Origin: Clostridiales bacterium
Lineage (GTDB): Bacteria; Bacillota; Clostridia; Peptostreptococcales; T1SED10-28
Direction of reading: 5' to 3'
Assembly: GCA_007134725.1 (NCBI GenBank)
Contig: SLKF01000284.1
Location: 1 to 14,933, forward strand
DNA: 14,933 nucleotides
Position 1 is the first letter of the stretch. The number at the start of each line of letters is the position of its first letter. The position numbers and the translations under genes are program-made. Under the pieces are notes generated by a model that saw nothing but the letters and a program-made list of their open reading frames with translations, did no database searches and was not told the DNA's origin. Positions 6,982 to 13,545 of the stretch are shown here, piece after piece.

Positions 6982-9135
6982 TTATCGCTCTATCTTATTA
7001 AGATACGCCAAACCCTGTTCCGTCAGGGCGGTTCCATGTTTTCCCCGTTTTTTAACAATCAGTCCCAGGTTTTCCAAGCGGTTTAGTTTGGTTCTTATTT
7101 GGTTCGATGTCAATGGATATTCCGTGGATTTCATGGCCTCCGCCAATTTCTCCCGTCCAACCACATTTCTTTTTTTCATCAATCGATAAATCTCCTGCAA
7201 CAAAAGGATTTCCGCTTCTCCGGGCTCCAATTCCAATTTTTTTACCCTGGGTTTCATCTCCGTTTTTTTCGCTGAGGGTTCCATCTCCGGTTTTTTCGCC
7301 GCCGATTCCCTCTCCCAGGTTTTCCCTAGGGGCTCCACCGCTTCCAATCCTTCGGTGTTTGTTAAAATCTTTCCCATGAAAAATCCCCGGTCCGGTATAT
7401 CCTTTATCTCCAGACGATTTCCATCCCGAACCGCCAACATGTATTCCAACGTGTTTTTCAACTCCCGGACATTGCCGTACCATTCGTAGTCCCAGAGGGT
7501 TTCGATCACTTTCGGATTGATTAGGATCTCCGACTGGGTCTCCGTCGATACAAAATAGCGGATCATTTCTTGAAGGTCTTCCTTTCGATTTCGAAGAGGA
7601 GGAATCTTCACATAACCCATTTTTAATCGATAATATAAATCCTGTCGAAATTCTCCTCCCTTTACCATTTTGGAAAGATCCTTATTGGTCGCGGCGACGA
7701 TGCGAACATCCACGGTTTTGATCTGATGACCCCCGATGGGCATCACTTCCTTTTCCTGAAGCACCCGAAGGAGTCTGGCCTGTACCTTCATGGATATATC
7801 TCCGATTTCATCGAGAAAAATCGTACCTCCGTCGGCCTGCTCAAAGAGACCGATCCGTCCTCCTTTTTTCGCTCCCGTAAAAGCCCCTTCTTCGTAGCCA
7901 AAGAGCTCCGACTCGATCAGCTCATCGGGTAGGGCGCTGAAATTCACGGCTAAATAGGGTTTTTTAGAGCGGTTTGAATAATGGTGGATGGCGCTGGCAA
8001 ATAGTTCTTTTCCCGTACCGCTTTCCCCTTCCATTAGAATCGTCAAATCGGTTTTCGAAAGTTTTTTCACGATTTCCTTTACCCGGGTCATGGCTTCACT
8101 TTTTCCGATGATATCTTCAAAGGTGTATTTGGCAAAGTGACCCTTTTGTATCAGTTCCCGCTTCAATTGTTCATTGGATGCAATGGTTTCCTGAACATTT
8201 TTAAAAGTGGCTATGTAAGCGTTATTGCTTTGGAGGTAGATTTTTCGTACCGCCACTTCCGTATCTTCAAAACTGAAAATTTTCTCTCCCGATTCTTTGG
8301 GTTCCATCAGGAATGTGATCAGGGATTTATGATACAATACATCTTTTAACTTTTTTCCCGCGGTTTCCTGGGCAGGCATGCCGATAATCTTCTTTAGATT
8401 TTCGTTCAGTACGCTGATCTCCCCCCGGTCGTCGTATACCAAGAGTCCGTCGTTCAAGCCATCGATCACGGAATTCAAGTGATGATTCAAACTTGCCAAC
8501 TCCCCGCTGAACTCCGCAATGCGTTTGGACATGGAGATAATTTTCGTCAAGTATTTCTTGGAAATATCCTCGGCGCTTTGATCCAGCAGATCCAATCGGT
8601 TTAAAATCCCCGCAATGGTGGTGAAATCAAAAACCCGGGGGCCGATGTTGTAGATTTTTTCAATAAAGTCGGGAGCTTTGTCTGCCTCACCCGGTGTGAT
8701 GGCAATTTTCGGATACGTGGAAAAGACCCCGGTGTAACCAGGATAATAGGGGGTGTATTTCAGCTCATCTATCCCCAGTTCGATCAGTACCTGGATGGAT
8801 TCCAAGGCGGTTTCCAGCACATCGTTAACAAAGAGCACTTCCGTGCCCTTGGGAATTCGAAGAATTTTCGCCACATCCTCATAATTGATGGTCCGCTTTG
8901 CAATCAGAAGGTCTGAGGTGGGATCCAGACGCTCCAGTTCTTCCAGCTCCTTTTTCACGATGCCGCTGGAGACGATAACCAAATCATCACCAATCATCTC
9001 GGGCAGTCCTTCATCGATGGCATAGCTGCTGATTTTCATTTCTCCGGGAATAAATTCCTGAAGCTGTTCCAAAAGGGCCAGTCGTGTCTGCTCCGTTCCC
9101 GTTACTAAGGTAATTGAATTTTTGCCTTGCTTCAT
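6982..9135 (-). CDS. Sigma-54-dependent transcriptional activator, PAS + AAA+ with winged-helix C-terminus
   Basis: Cytoplasmic enhancer-binding activator, 717 residues. Residues 1 to about 200 form an alpha/beta sensor that I cannot assign (conserved-looking GIDELKYTPYYPGY and IAITPGE). A PAS-like domain (about 218-315) follows, then the sigma-54 AAA+ domain: Walker A GESGTGKE (370-377), sigma-54 loop GAFTGA (417-422), Walker B GTIFLDEIGD (437-446) and RQDLYYRL (497-504). A linker with three KKxEMEP-like nonamers (612-638) leads to a winged-helix-like C-terminus (about 640-717), where most relatives have a Fis helix-turn-helix. The start is ATG 9135, with AAGGTGG six bases upstream; ATG 9153 lacks such a site. 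It is followed by a terminator and then a sigma-54 promoter driving the peptide importer, its likely target. The inducer is unknown. Confidence 0.92.
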   Translation of the reverse strand: MKQGKNSITLVTGTEQTRLALLEQLQEFIPGEMKISSYAIDEGLPEMIGDDLVIVSSGIVKKELEELERLDPTSDLLIAKRTINYEDVAKILRIPKGTEVLFVNDVLETALESIQVLIELGIDELKYTPYYPGYTGVFSTYPKIAITPGEADKAPDFIEKIYNIGPRVFDFTTIAGILNRLDLLDQSAEDISKKYLTKIISMSKRIAEFSGELASLNHHLNSVIDGLNDGLLVYDDRGEISVLNENLKKIIGMPAQETAGKKLKDVLYHKSLITFLMEPKESGEKIFSFEDTEVAVRKIYLQSNNAYIATFKNVQETIASNEQLKRELIQKGHFAKYTFEDIIGKSEAMTRVKEIVKKLSKTDLTILMEGESGTGKELFASAIHHYSNRSKKPYLAVNFSALPDELIESELFGYEEGAFTGAKKGGRIGLFEQADGGTIFLDEIGDISMKVQARLLRVLQEKEVMPIGGHQIKTVDVRIVAATNKDLSKMVKGGEFRQDLYYRLKMGYVKIPPLRNRKEDLQEMIRYFVSTETQSEILINPKVIETLWDYEWYGNVRELKNTLEYMLAVRDGNRLEIKDIPDRGFFMGKILTNTEGLEAVEPLGKTWERESAAKKPEMEPSAKKTEMKPRVKKLELEPGEAEILLLQEIYRLMKKRNVVGREKLAEAMKSTEYPLTSNQIRTKLNRLENLGLIVKKRGKHGTALTEQGLAYLNKIER

Positions 9136-9173
9136 AATACGCCACCTTCCCATTGGGCATCGAAGACAGAGGA

Positions 9174-9232
9174 GACAGAGGGACGGAGTAATTGTCCGCC
9201 GAAAATACGCAACAGGACAATTACTCCGTCCC
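9174..9232. repeat. REPIN-like element: 18-bp perfect inverted repeat
   Basis: GGGACGGAGTAATTGTCC (9180-9197) and its exact reverse complement (9215-9232) flank a 17-nt spacer. The left arm with preceding GACAGAG (9174-9180) matches the direct repeats at 11828-11889 except for one base (TAATT against TCATT). The same short palindromic word at two loci in different arrangements is typical of REP sequences and REPINs mobilised by RAYT transposases. No transposase gene lies in the window. After it come copies of CTTGTCCTGTC (9234-9256). It sits in the 5' leader region of the activator gene, where the hairpin could affect the transcript. Confidence 0.8.
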
Positions 9233-9347
9233 CTTGTCCTGTCCTTGTCCTGTCCACTCTCCCACTTTTCCCGCTATACTTTTTTCTCGGTCCCTACCTT
9301 TATGTCCTTATGCCTTTTTGCCTTTTTGCCTTATCCCGTTTTTCATT

Positions 9348-10274
9348 TTAGCGGTACAAAATATCATTCAGTTCTTTCGCCAGGGCGGCGCCTACTTTAG
9401 CGTTGCTGTATAATAAGGCTCCGTTGCTTTCGATCCAGGCGTCCCCGACTTTGCTTTTGATATGATTATGCAAAAAAGCGGTCCAGGCTTTTCCCTGGAT
9501 ATTCTGCTTCTTCCCTTCAATCAAGCCTTCCTGTAAGCCTTCATCAATCAGCTTTTGATCCAAAGACTTGTCTTTGGGAATGGGGTTTGCTGCCACCACG
9601 CCGCCTTTTAGCCCCAGGGCCCATTTAAATTTAATGGCCAGGGCCAACTCTTTTTCATCTTCCACGGTGGCATTTACGCCGTAGCCGCTTTTTTCCGTGT
9701 AAAAAGCAGGAAACTCCGCCGTTTGGTAGCCGATCACCGGCACCCCTTTACTTTCCAGGACCTCTAAGGTCCGGCCGATTTCCTGGGTGGGTTTTACCCC
9801 GGAGCAAACCACGGCGACGTTGGTCCGGCTCAGCTCTTCTAAGTCTGCGGAAACATCGAAGGTGGATTCCGCTCCGTAATGCACCCCGCCGATGGCGCCG
9901 GTGACAAAGACTTTGATCTTTGCCAGATCCGCAAGAACCATAGTGGCGGCCACGGTGGTGGCCCCATGTTCTTCCCGGGCAAGGATCATGGGGATATCCC
10001 GACGGCTGGCCTTTTGAATCCCCGGAGTTTTTCCTAAAAACTCCAAATTCTCCTGGCTGAGTCCCACTTGAATACGGCCGTTGATAATGGCAATGGTGGC
10101 GGGCACCGCCCCCTGAGCACGAATAATATCTCCCACGGCTTTGACGATCTCCACATTTTGGGGATAGGGCAGGTTGTGGGAGAGAATGGTGGATTCCAAG
10201 GCCACCACCGGCCGTCCGTCCAATAAGGCATCCTTTACATCTTTCGCATATTCCAAATATCGATCAATTCTCAT
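9348..10274 (-). CDS. psuG: Pseudouridine-5'-phosphate glycosidase PsuG
   Basis: Cytoplasmic enzyme that reversibly splits pseudouridine 5'-phosphate into uracil and ribose 5-phosphate. It has 308 residues, the usual length. Family motifs in order: VVALESTILSHNLPYPQN (23-40), PATIAIINGRIQVGL (58-72), HGATTVAATM (103-112), VTGAIGGVH (124-132), ESTFDVSADL (136-145), CSGVKPTQEIGRTLE (157-171) and GGVVAANPIP (224-233). By motif position, E27, K88, D144 and K161 correspond to the known active-site residues, K161 being the Schiff-base lysine. ATG 10274 has AAAGGGTG upstream; ATG 10295, seven codons earlier, has none. It follows the AbrB-family gene by 47 nt, likely in one operon. The usual partner, pseudouridine kinase PsuK, is absent. 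The uracil produced links it to the nearby uracil permease gene. Confidence 0.95.
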   Translation of the reverse strand: MRIDRYLEYAKDVKDALLDGRPVVALESTILSHNLPYPQNVEIVKAVGDIIRAQGAVPATIAIINGRIQVGLSQENLEFLGKTPGIQKASRRDIPMILAREEHGATTVAATMVLADLAKIKVFVTGAIGGVHYGAESTFDVSADLEELSRTNVAVVCSGVKPTQEIGRTLEVLESKGVPVIGYQTAEFPAFYTEKSGYGVNATVEDEKELALAIKFKWALGLKGGVVAANPIPKDKSLDQKLIDEGLQEGLIEGKKQNIQGKAWTAFLHNHIKSKVGDAWIESNGALLYSNAKVGAALAKELNDILYR

Positions 10275-10321
10275 ACAATCACCCTTTCTGTCCATGGCAG
10301 TTTCTCTATTATTACCCCAAT

Positions 10322-11572
10322 CTAACTCATTAAAATCATAAAAGCAAAGGGTACCACCAATTTTATCGACATAATTCGACCCAAGTGCAGCATGGAGACG
10401 ATAAAAGGATTTTTATCATATTTGATGGCCAACGTGCTCATTACCGTAAACCCTGCAGGAGCCGCCGCCAAAAAACAGGTGGGGAAATCCCAGTCCGTAA
10501 TTTTTCCAAGAAGCACAGCCACCAACATGGAGCTTCCAAACACCACTACGGTGGATAACACCACAGGGACCACCAATTCTCCTGAAGTCAGCATCTCCAA
10601 GGTTTCTCTAGAGAAATTATCGGAAATGGTAACGGCAATCCCAATCAACAAAAATTCGAAGGTAAAAGAGGAAGGGGCTTTGATCTTCACGCCGTAAATC
10701 GAAGCCGCTGCGATGAAAACCATGGCTCCCACCATTCCTCCGGCAGGAACCCCCAAGTTGTAAAAGATATATCCTCCCAGGGCGGCAAGTCCAATGGATA
10801 TTCCTCGCACTTTAAAACTGGAAATAAATTTTGCTTTGCTGGAAAATAAGGTTTTAAGTTTCTGTTGAAATAACTGAAAGTCCCGGTAGTAGGGCGTCAA
10901 AAACAAGGGGATTCCCTTCCCTTTACGGTTCGTCTCCCCAGTTTCGCCAGTTTCCCCAGTTTCGCCAAGTCTTTGTCCATTTTTTTCCAGGCTTTCCGAA
11001 TCCGTCGAAGTCTTCCCGACGTCCCCATCCACCACGGTGTCCATCAGGGTTTTATCCTTCCGGGTCATAAACCGTTTGAAAACAATGGGAAACATAAACA
11101 TGGTAAGCATCATCCGAATCGTATGCATAATCACCACCGTAGTAATATCCGCCGAAGTTTCCATGGAGAGTATGGTCATCTCCGGAAGCCCTCCCATGCT
11201 GGATGAGAGAATCGCCGTAAACAGATCCAGATCCGAGACCCGGTAAAGTCCATAGCCGAAAACAAACACAATAACCATGGTCCAGGCGATGATTAACAGA
11301 GCGGGCTTCAGCAAGGATTTCAAATCCTTCACCGTATCCTTTGTGATTTTTGATCCAATAAAAATCCCCAGAACGATTTGTACAATCGGGGAGATAAAAC
11401 CGGGAGCATAGGGAAGGTCCACCTCTAAAATTCTAAGGGCACCGATAAATACCATGGTACCTAAAATCCCCGGCACAGGAAACTTTAAAAAAGAAAACAC
11501 CAGCCAGCCCAGCACGCCAATAGAAAAAAGCAGCATAGTGTCCATAACAATCTGTAGCCATCCTTCGATCAT
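10322..11572 (-). CDS. AbrB-family integral membrane protein (putative transporter)
   Basis: Polytopic membrane protein of 416 residues belonging to the AbrB family, a name unrelated in function to the Bacillus DNA-binding regulator; some members are labelled putative ammonia monooxygenase without proof. Two homologous halves are visible. The first has IVQIVLGIFIGSKITKDTV (63-81) and SMGGLPEM (125-132); the second has FEFLLIGIAVTISDNFSRE (305-323) and AAPAGFTVMSTLA (370-382). The halves are joined by a cytoplasm-type hydrophilic linker (about 168-255) containing four GET tripeptides (203-214). ATG 11572 has AGAGGAG nine bases upstream. An extended -10 promoter lies about 70 bp upstream. It is probably co-transcribed with psuG. 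A role in moving pseudouridine or another nucleoside is tempting from context but unsupported by the family. Confidence 0.85.
   Translation of the reverse strand: MIEGWLQIVMDTMLLFSIGVLGWLVFSFLKFPVPGILGTMVFIGALRILEVDLPYAPGFISPIVQIVLGIFIGSKITKDTVKDLKSLLKPALLIIAWTMVIVFVFGYGLYRVSDLDLFTAILSSSMGGLPEMTILSMETSADITTVVIMHTIRMMLTMFMFPIVFKRFMTRKDKTLMDTVVDGDVGKTSTDSESLEKNGQRLGETGETGETGETNRKGKGIPLFLTPYYRDFQLFQQKLKTLFSSKAKFISSFKVRGISIGLAALGGYIFYNLGVPAGGMVGAMVFIAAASIYGVKIKAPSSFTFEFLLIGIAVTISDNFSRETLEMLTSGELVVPVVLSTVVVFGSSMLVAVLLGKITDWDFPTCFLAAAPAGFTVMSTLAIKYDKNPFIVSMLHLGRIMSIKLVVPFAFMILMS
10931..10966. repeat. 9-bp in-frame tandem repeat (GET x4) in the AbrB-family gene
   Basis: Four 9-bp units (AGTTTCGCC, AGTTTCCCC, AGTTTCGCC, CGTCTCCCC on the plus strand) encode Gly-Glu-Thr four times in the linker between the two membrane halves. 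Units alternate at a single base, suggesting expansion as 18-bp pairs. Such tracts can change copy number by slippage without breaking the frame. Confidence 0.85.
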
Positions 11573-11644
11573 GTTGATGTCTCCTCTCTCATTATGTAGC
11601 GCAAACTCTTTCCGGTTTACGCTTAATTCTTCGTTATGCTAAAT

Positions 11645-11653
11645 ATTATAACA
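11645..11653 (-). promoter_or_regulatory. Extended -10 promoter for the AbrB-family/psuG operon
   Basis: The minus strand reads TG-T-TATAAT (11653-11645), a perfect -10 hexamer with the TGn extension; no good -35 hexamer precedes it at 17 bp. The predicted start near 11638 leaves a leader of about 65 nt. It lies between the terminator at 11686-11739 and the start codon at 11572, as expected for a new transcription unit. Confidence 0.55.
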
Positions 11654-11685
11654 CAACTGTATTATTTATGGCTTTCTCTGTAAGG

Positions 11686-11739
11686 AAAAATTTAAAGAGC
11701 CCGACGCCCTTTTTTAGTTTCGACTAAGGGGCAGGCTCT
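11686..11739 (-). terminator. Intrinsic terminator downstream of the uracil permease gene
   Basis: On the minus strand AGAGCC (11739-11734) pairs with GGCTCT (11701-11696), with further helices GCCC/GGGC and TTAGT/ACTAA around a CGAA loop. TTAAATTTTT follows. The internal loops make it weaker than the other terminators here. In the 320-bp gap 11573-11892 there is also a 23-bp direct repeat (11751-11789), the REP-like pair, and the promoter at 11645; no gene is seen. Confidence 0.62.
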
Positions 11740-11750
11740 CAATGTTGTTT

Positions 11751-11789
11751 TTCAATGCCGTTCTTTGTTCTTTTTCAATGCCGTTCTTT
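11751..11789. repeat. Two-copy 23-bp direct repeat downstream of the uracil permease
   Basis: TTCAATGCCGTTCTTT occurs at 11751 and again at 11774, a 23-bp period, with T-rich sequence in between. It lies between the REP-like repeats and the terminator. No function is evident. Confidence 0.6.
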
Positions 11790-11820
11790 CTTATTATATA
11801 TGGTTTTGCCTACACTTCCG

Positions 11821-11892
11821 AGTCGGAGGACAATGACTCCGTCCCTCTGTCCGCTCTAGTCGGAGGACAATGACTCCGTCCCTCTGTCCGCT
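11821..11892. repeat. Two tandem 37-bp REP-like repeats abutting the uracil permease stop codon
   Basis: A 35-bp unit starting AGTCGGAGGACAATGACTCC occurs at 11821-11855 and identically at 11858-11892, period 37. The unit contains GGACAATGACTCCGTCCC, which differs by one base from the arm of the inverted repeat at 9180-9232. The second copy ends exactly one base before the permease stop codon. Head-to-tail arrangement here and head-to-head at the other locus are both known for REP families. Confidence 0.88.
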
Positions 11893-13167
11893 TTATTCCG
11901 TGATGGTTTCTCCCCGGTTTAGGAAGGCGTTGAGTGCCACTCCTACGATGGCGGCCAGGCTTAGGCCGGTGATTTGTACCCCTTCGGTTACGGGGATTCC
12001 GATTACGATTCCGGTGTAGGTTTGAAGGTAGCTGGTTCCAAGTCCCAGCAGTAGGATGCTGGCAATGATCACAAGATTTTTCTTTTTAAAGGCCACTTCT
12101 TTGTTTTTCTTTAAGGTTTTGATGCCTACCAAGGCGATCATGCTAAAGAGCATCAGGCTGATGCCCCCCATTACCGCTACGGGAATGGAGGTCAGGACGC
12201 CCCCCAGTCTGGCAACAAATCCCAGGATGATGGCGAAGACGGCGGCGATCCGCAGTACTGCGGGATCGTAGTTTTTCGTGATGGCCAGGACGCCGGTGTT
12301 CTCACCGTAGGTGGTGTTGGCCGGTCCGCCGATCATACTGGCGAAAATGGTTGCGATTCCGTCCCCCAACAGGGTGCGGTTCAGTCCCGGATCTTTGATG
12401 AAGTTCTTGCCGACCACTTCTCCGTTGGTGGTGATATCTCCGATGTGTTCCATAAATACGGCAAGGACCACCGGTGCGATGATTAGAATGGCGCCGATAT
12501 CAAACTTCGGGGTGCTGAAGTTGGGCATTTGAATGAGGCTTGCCTCGGTGATGATGCTGGTATCCACAATATTGAATGCCAGGGCTACAGTGTATCCTGT
12601 AACTACGGCGATTAAGATCGATAACTGCTTTGAGAACCCTCGCCCAAATTTGGTGATGAGTAAGGCGGTTCCTAAGGTCAACACCGCAAGTCCGAATCCG
12701 GCGGAAGCCATGTCGATGGCAACGGGGATTAAGCTCAGTCCGATGACGATGATCATAGGGCCAATTACTTGGGCGGGTAAGTATTTTCGAATTCTTCCCA
12801 TACCGATTTTTTTAATCAGTAGGGATAAGATGATGTAAATCCCTCCGGCCACCATCAGCCCTCCCTGGGCGTAGGCTAAATCTCCGTAGGTGTTGGCTAC
12901 ATATAGGATGACGGGAATAAATGCGAAAGAAGACCCTAAAAAAACCGGTACCTTTCCCTTTGTTACCAAATGAAATAACAAAGTTCCTGATCCAGCTGCG
13001 ATAAGTGCTACCGAAGGGTCAAATCCGGTAATCATGGGAACTAAAATCGTGGCTCCAAACATTGCGATTAAATGCTGCAGTCCTAATATTACCCGTTTGA
13101 TATTGACTTGTATACGGCTTTGCTCTTTGGATGCTTCGATCTTTTTTACTACTGTACTTTCTGACAT
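11893..13167 (-). CDS. uraA: Uracil permease (NCS2 family, UraA/PyrP type)
   Basis: Proton-coupled uracil importer of the cytoplasmic membrane, 424 residues, about 14 hydrophobic segments. NCS2 signatures: LGLQHLIAMFGATILVP (28-44), FLGSSFAFIPVI (76-87), VFMEHIGDITTNGEVVGKNF (237-256) and GGPANTTYGENTGVLAITK (280-298). E240 and E289 sit in the two motifs that hold the uracil-binding glutamates of E. coli UraA (E241, E290). ATG 13167 has AAAGGAGG eight bases upstream; ATG 13197 lies inside the leader hairpin and is rejected. The PyrR-type leader directly upstream independently supports uracil as substrate over xanthine or other purines. It has its own promoter, so it is probably monocistronic; REP-like repeats and a terminator follow. 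In Bacillus the equivalent gene is named pyrP. Confidence 0.93.
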   Translation of the reverse strand: MSESTVVKKIEASKEQSRIQVNIKRVILGLQHLIAMFGATILVPMITGFDPSVALIAAGSGTLLFHLVTKGKVPVFLGSSFAFIPVILYVANTYGDLAYAQGGLMVAGGIYIILSLLIKKIGMGRIRKYLPAQVIGPMIIVIGLSLIPVAIDMASAGFGLAVLTLGTALLITKFGRGFSKQLSILIAVVTGYTVALAFNIVDTSIITEASLIQMPNFSTPKFDIGAILIIAPVVLAVFMEHIGDITTNGEVVGKNFIKDPGLNRTLLGDGIATIFASMIGGPANTTYGENTGVLAITKNYDPAVLRIAAVFAIILGFVARLGGVLTSIPVAVMGGISLMLFSMIALVGIKTLKKNKEVAFKKKNLVIIASILLLGLGTSYLQTYTGIVIGIPVTEGVQITGLSLAAIVGVALNAFLNRGETITE

Positions 13168-13201
13168 AAAAAAACCTCCTTTGTATGTTGTATACAAGGA
13201 G
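13168..13201 (-). terminator. Attenuator terminator overlapping the Shine-Dalgarno of the uracil permease
   Basis: A 10-bp stem (CTCCTTGTAT / ATACAAAGGAG, one bulged A) with a 5-nt loop is followed by G and seven T, then directly by the ATG. The 3' arm contains the ribosome binding site AAAGGAGG. The same hairpin can therefore stop transcription or hide the ribosome binding site. Confidence 0.75.
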
Positions 13202-13252
13202 AAGTCTTATTGCTCTTCTCCTTTTCCGGCCTCTCGGGACCGATTTAAAAGG
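13168..13252 (-). promoter_or_regulatory. PyrR-dependent RNA leader of the uracil permease gene
   Basis: Three exclusive pairings are visible on the minus strand. (1) PyrR hairpin: CCTTTT (13252-13247) with AAAAGG (13225-13220), capped by CGG-TCCCGAGAGG-CCG, which fits the conserved PyrR-binding loop of Firmicute pyr leaders. (2) Antiterminator: AAGGAGAAG (13223-13215) with CTTCTCCTT (13204-13196), a perfect 9-bp stem. (3) Terminator: CTCCTTGTAT (13201-13192) with ATACAAAGGAG (13186-13176), then T7. Pairing 1 blocks 2 and 2 blocks 3. By the established mechanism, PyrR with UMP would stabilise 1 and so switch expression off when pyrimidines are plentiful. Confidence 0.88.
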
Positions 13253-13285
13253 TGAACATATTATTCACTTTTTTTACTTCTACTT

Positions 13286-13314
13286 ATTTTATCACAGAAG
13301 ATTCCCCTGCACAA
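13286..13314 (-). promoter_or_regulatory. Promoter of the uracil permease leader
   Basis: TTGTGC (13314-13309), a 17-bp spacer and TAAAAT (13291-13286) with a TG-A extension form an extended -10 promoter on the minus strand. The start near 13279 places the PyrR hairpin about 27 nt into the transcript. Confidence 0.65.
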
Positions 13315-13352
13315 TAGTATTTGGTAAATCAGCAAAAAGAACATTTCCATGC

Positions 13353-13378
13353 AAAAACCCCCGGGTTTAACCCCGGAG
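13353..13378 (-). terminator. G+C-rich intrinsic terminator of the candidate small RNA / transglutaminase gene
   Basis: On the minus strand CTCCGGG and CCCGGGG form a 7-bp stem (one U-G pair) with loop GTTAAA, followed by a run of T. It ends the transcript from the right and insulates the uracil permease promoter at 13286-13314. Confidence 0.85.
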
Positions 13379-13510
13379 GCCGCTGCTATGTCTTATTTCA
13401 ACACGAGACTTGGACCGAACCGCCTTGTATTAAGGGGGGACCCTTGCCTCATAAAAGTATGTCGCTGTTATCGTACGCCAATGGAAACAAATAACTATAC
13501 TTTATTGCTA
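13353..13510 (-). ncRNA. Candidate structured small RNA of unknown family
   Basis: Between the transglutaminase stop codon and the terminator lies about 155 nt with clear structure and no convincing reading frame. ATAAAGTAT (13505-13497) pairs with ATACTTTTAT (13460-13451), enclosing GTTAT/ATAAC (13495-13491 with 13471-13467). A second domain is closed by GAGGC (13450-13446) and GCCTC (13380-13376), and contains GTCT/AGAC and a short AAGGG/CCCTT hairpin. GCCTC overlaps the 5' arm of the terminator, so the two pairings compete. A TATAAT box begins five bases before the stop codon of the preceding gene, so an independent transcript is plausible. It could equally be the structured 3' end of that mRNA. 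I considered 6S RNA because of size, but cannot show its central bubble. Confidence 0.5.
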
Positions 13511-13516
13511 CTATCT

Positions 13517-13545
13517 ATTATAACCTATGGGTTACAGAAAATCCA
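13517..13545 (-). promoter_or_regulatory. Candidate promoter for the small RNA
   Basis: A perfect TATAAT (13522-13517) overlaps the transglutaminase stop codon. At 17 bp upstream lies TGGATT, a poor -35 (3/6), and there is no TG extension. Transcription would begin near 13510, just before the first RNA hairpin. Confidence 0.4.

Noticed and set aside
6868..7086. Plus-strand open frame over the activator 3' end
   Set aside because: It crosses the activator coding sequence in antisense, shows no ribosome binding site, and its hydrophobic start is just A/T-rich spacer.
9154..9347. Sigma-54 or strong sigma-A promoter for the activator gene
   Set aside because: Only weak hexamers such as TATAGC with no acceptable -35; the activator may be read through from psuG or use a promoter I cannot see.
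11821..11892. CRISPR array or phage attachment site
   Set aside because: Only two identical head-to-tail units with a 2-bp junction; the related inverted pair at 9180-9232 fits a REP family better, and there is no integrase.
13353..13510. T-box or tRNA-type leader
   Set aside because: No AGGGUGGNACCGCG T-box word, and the next downstream gene has its own promoter after the terminator.
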